Source: an uncultured Synergistales bacterium (GTDB lineage: Bacteria; Synergistota; Synergistia; Synergistales; Aminobacteriaceae). Taken from it: 5,516 nt of DNA. The notes beneath the pieces were generated by a model. That model did no database searches. It had not been told where the DNA came from and was given only the letters and a program-made list of their open reading frames with translations. This document shows, one piece after another, positions 4,978-5,516 of the stretch (within the stretch, counting starts at the first letter, position 1; every line of letters starts with the position of its first letter). Where the stretch lies: positions 1 to 5,516 of the forward strand of contig CALFXN010000269.1 in the NCBI GenBank assembly GCA_937957815.1. Reading direction: 5' to 3'. The translations under genes and the position numbers were made by a program.

Positions 4978-5516
4978 ATGTTTGATGTTCTTCTGAAACA
5001 CTGTCGGATTGTGGACGGAACCGGGGCGCCGTGGTTCCGTGCGGATGTCGGGATCTCTGGAGACAGGATCGCGGTCGTCCGGAGAGAATTGACCGGCGAC
5101 GCGTCGGTTACCCTGGACATCGGGGATCGGATCCTCTGCCCGGGATTCATTGACATGCACACGCATTCGGACCTTCGCGTCTTCACGCAGCCCGGAGAGG
5201 ACGCGAAGATCATGCAGGGCATCACGACCGGGCTTGTCGGACAGGACGGACTCTCCGTCGCCCCCCTGTCGCCCGGAGCTCGCCCGATGATGCGGACGCG
5301 CCTTCTCGGGCTCGACGGTCGCTACGACGCCGAATGGGAGTGGAGCGGAAGCATGGGAGCGTATCTCGACGCGATCGATCGCGTTCGTCCGGCCGCGAAC
5401 ACCGCGGCGCTCGTCGCGCACGGAGCTGTCAGGGCGTCCGTGGTTGGCTGGGACGACCGTCCGGCGACGGAGGATGAAATCAGGAGAATGACGGAACTTG
5501 TCGGTGCGGCGATGGC
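4978..5516 (+). CDS. N-acyl-D-amino-acid deacylase-like amidohydrolase, cut at right edge
   Basis: The first 179 codons of a metal-dependent amidohydrolase are present; the gene continues past the window. Known members of this branch remove the acyl group from N-acyl-D-amino acids in the cytoplasm; others act on related amides, so the substrate is not fixed. The N-terminus (DVLLKHCRIVDGTGAPWFRADVGI, residues 3-26) is the usual small beta-sandwich start with the V-D-G-T-G-x-P-W signature. PGFIDMHTHSD (55-65) follows, with metal ligands H61 and H63 at the start of the barrel, then QGITTGLVGQDGLSVAP (80-96). In the D-aminoacylase from Alcaligenes, as I recall it, His67, His69 and Cys96 bind metal; here H63 to D90 has the same 27-residue spacing, so Asp takes the Cys place. 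The remaining ligands lie beyond the window. Family members are usually close to 480-540 residues, so about a third is seen. It is divergent from the GNAT gene. A hydantoinase or dihydroorotase assignment fits less well. Confidence 0.88.
   Translation, partial: MFDVLLKHCRIVDGTGAPWFRADVGISGDRIAVVRRELTGDASVTLDIGDRILCPGFIDMHTHSDLRVFTQPGEDAKIMQGITTGLVGQDGLSVAPLSPGARPMMRTRLLGLDGRYDAEWEWSGSMGAYLDAIDRVRPAANTAALVAHGAVRASVVGWDDRPATEDEIRRMTELVGAAM

Overview
The window looks like ordinary bacterial chromosome, rich in G+C, with dense coding. It holds four complete protein genes and one gene cut by each window edge, or possibly cut only at the right edge. The secreted LysM/M23 cell-wall peptidase and the RmuC protein suggest a bacterium, possibly Gram-negative-like. 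An ATP-type PEP carboxykinase and an N-acyl-D-amino-acid deacylase-like enzyme would suit an organism that lives partly on amino acids or peptides. I cannot name a phylum from this sequence. I see no tRNA, rRNA, CRISPR array, insertion sequence or phage gene.

Layout from left to right. A small hypothetical protein ends at 287. A 106-base gap carries a perfect TATAAT box and a perfect 15-bp palindrome just upstream of it, followed by a strong ribosome binding site. pckA (394-1974, ATP-dependent PEP carboxykinase) comes next, and 28 bases later rmuC (2003-3370) on the same strand, so the two are probably one transcript. rmuC runs tail to tail into a minus-strand gene for a secreted LysM plus M23 metallopeptidase (4152 down to 3367). 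The two stop codons share one CTAG palindrome, so there is no intergenic space for a terminator. Upstream of the peptidase on the minus strand, and probably in its operon, is a GNAT acetyltransferase (4711 down to 4190). A 266-base divergent intergenic region (4712-4977) follows. It has an extended -10 promoter facing each way and a perfect AT-rich inverted repeat with 12-bp arms placed next to the plus-strand promoter. The last gene (from 4978, cut at the right edge) begins a metal-dependent amidohydrolase of the N-acyl-D-amino-acid deacylase type.

Functional links are limited. PckA makes PEP from oxaloacetate for gluconeogenesis; its partner RmuC is a DNA-maintenance protein with no obvious metabolic link. 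The peptidase, acetyltransferase and deacylase-like enzyme could all touch peptidoglycan-derived or D-amino-acid compounds, but that is inference from adjacency. No clearly novel system is visible. The points most worth checking are the replacement of the deacylase metal-bridging Cys by Asp (GQDG in place of the usual NCG), the two operator-like palindromes, and the shared CTAG stop.
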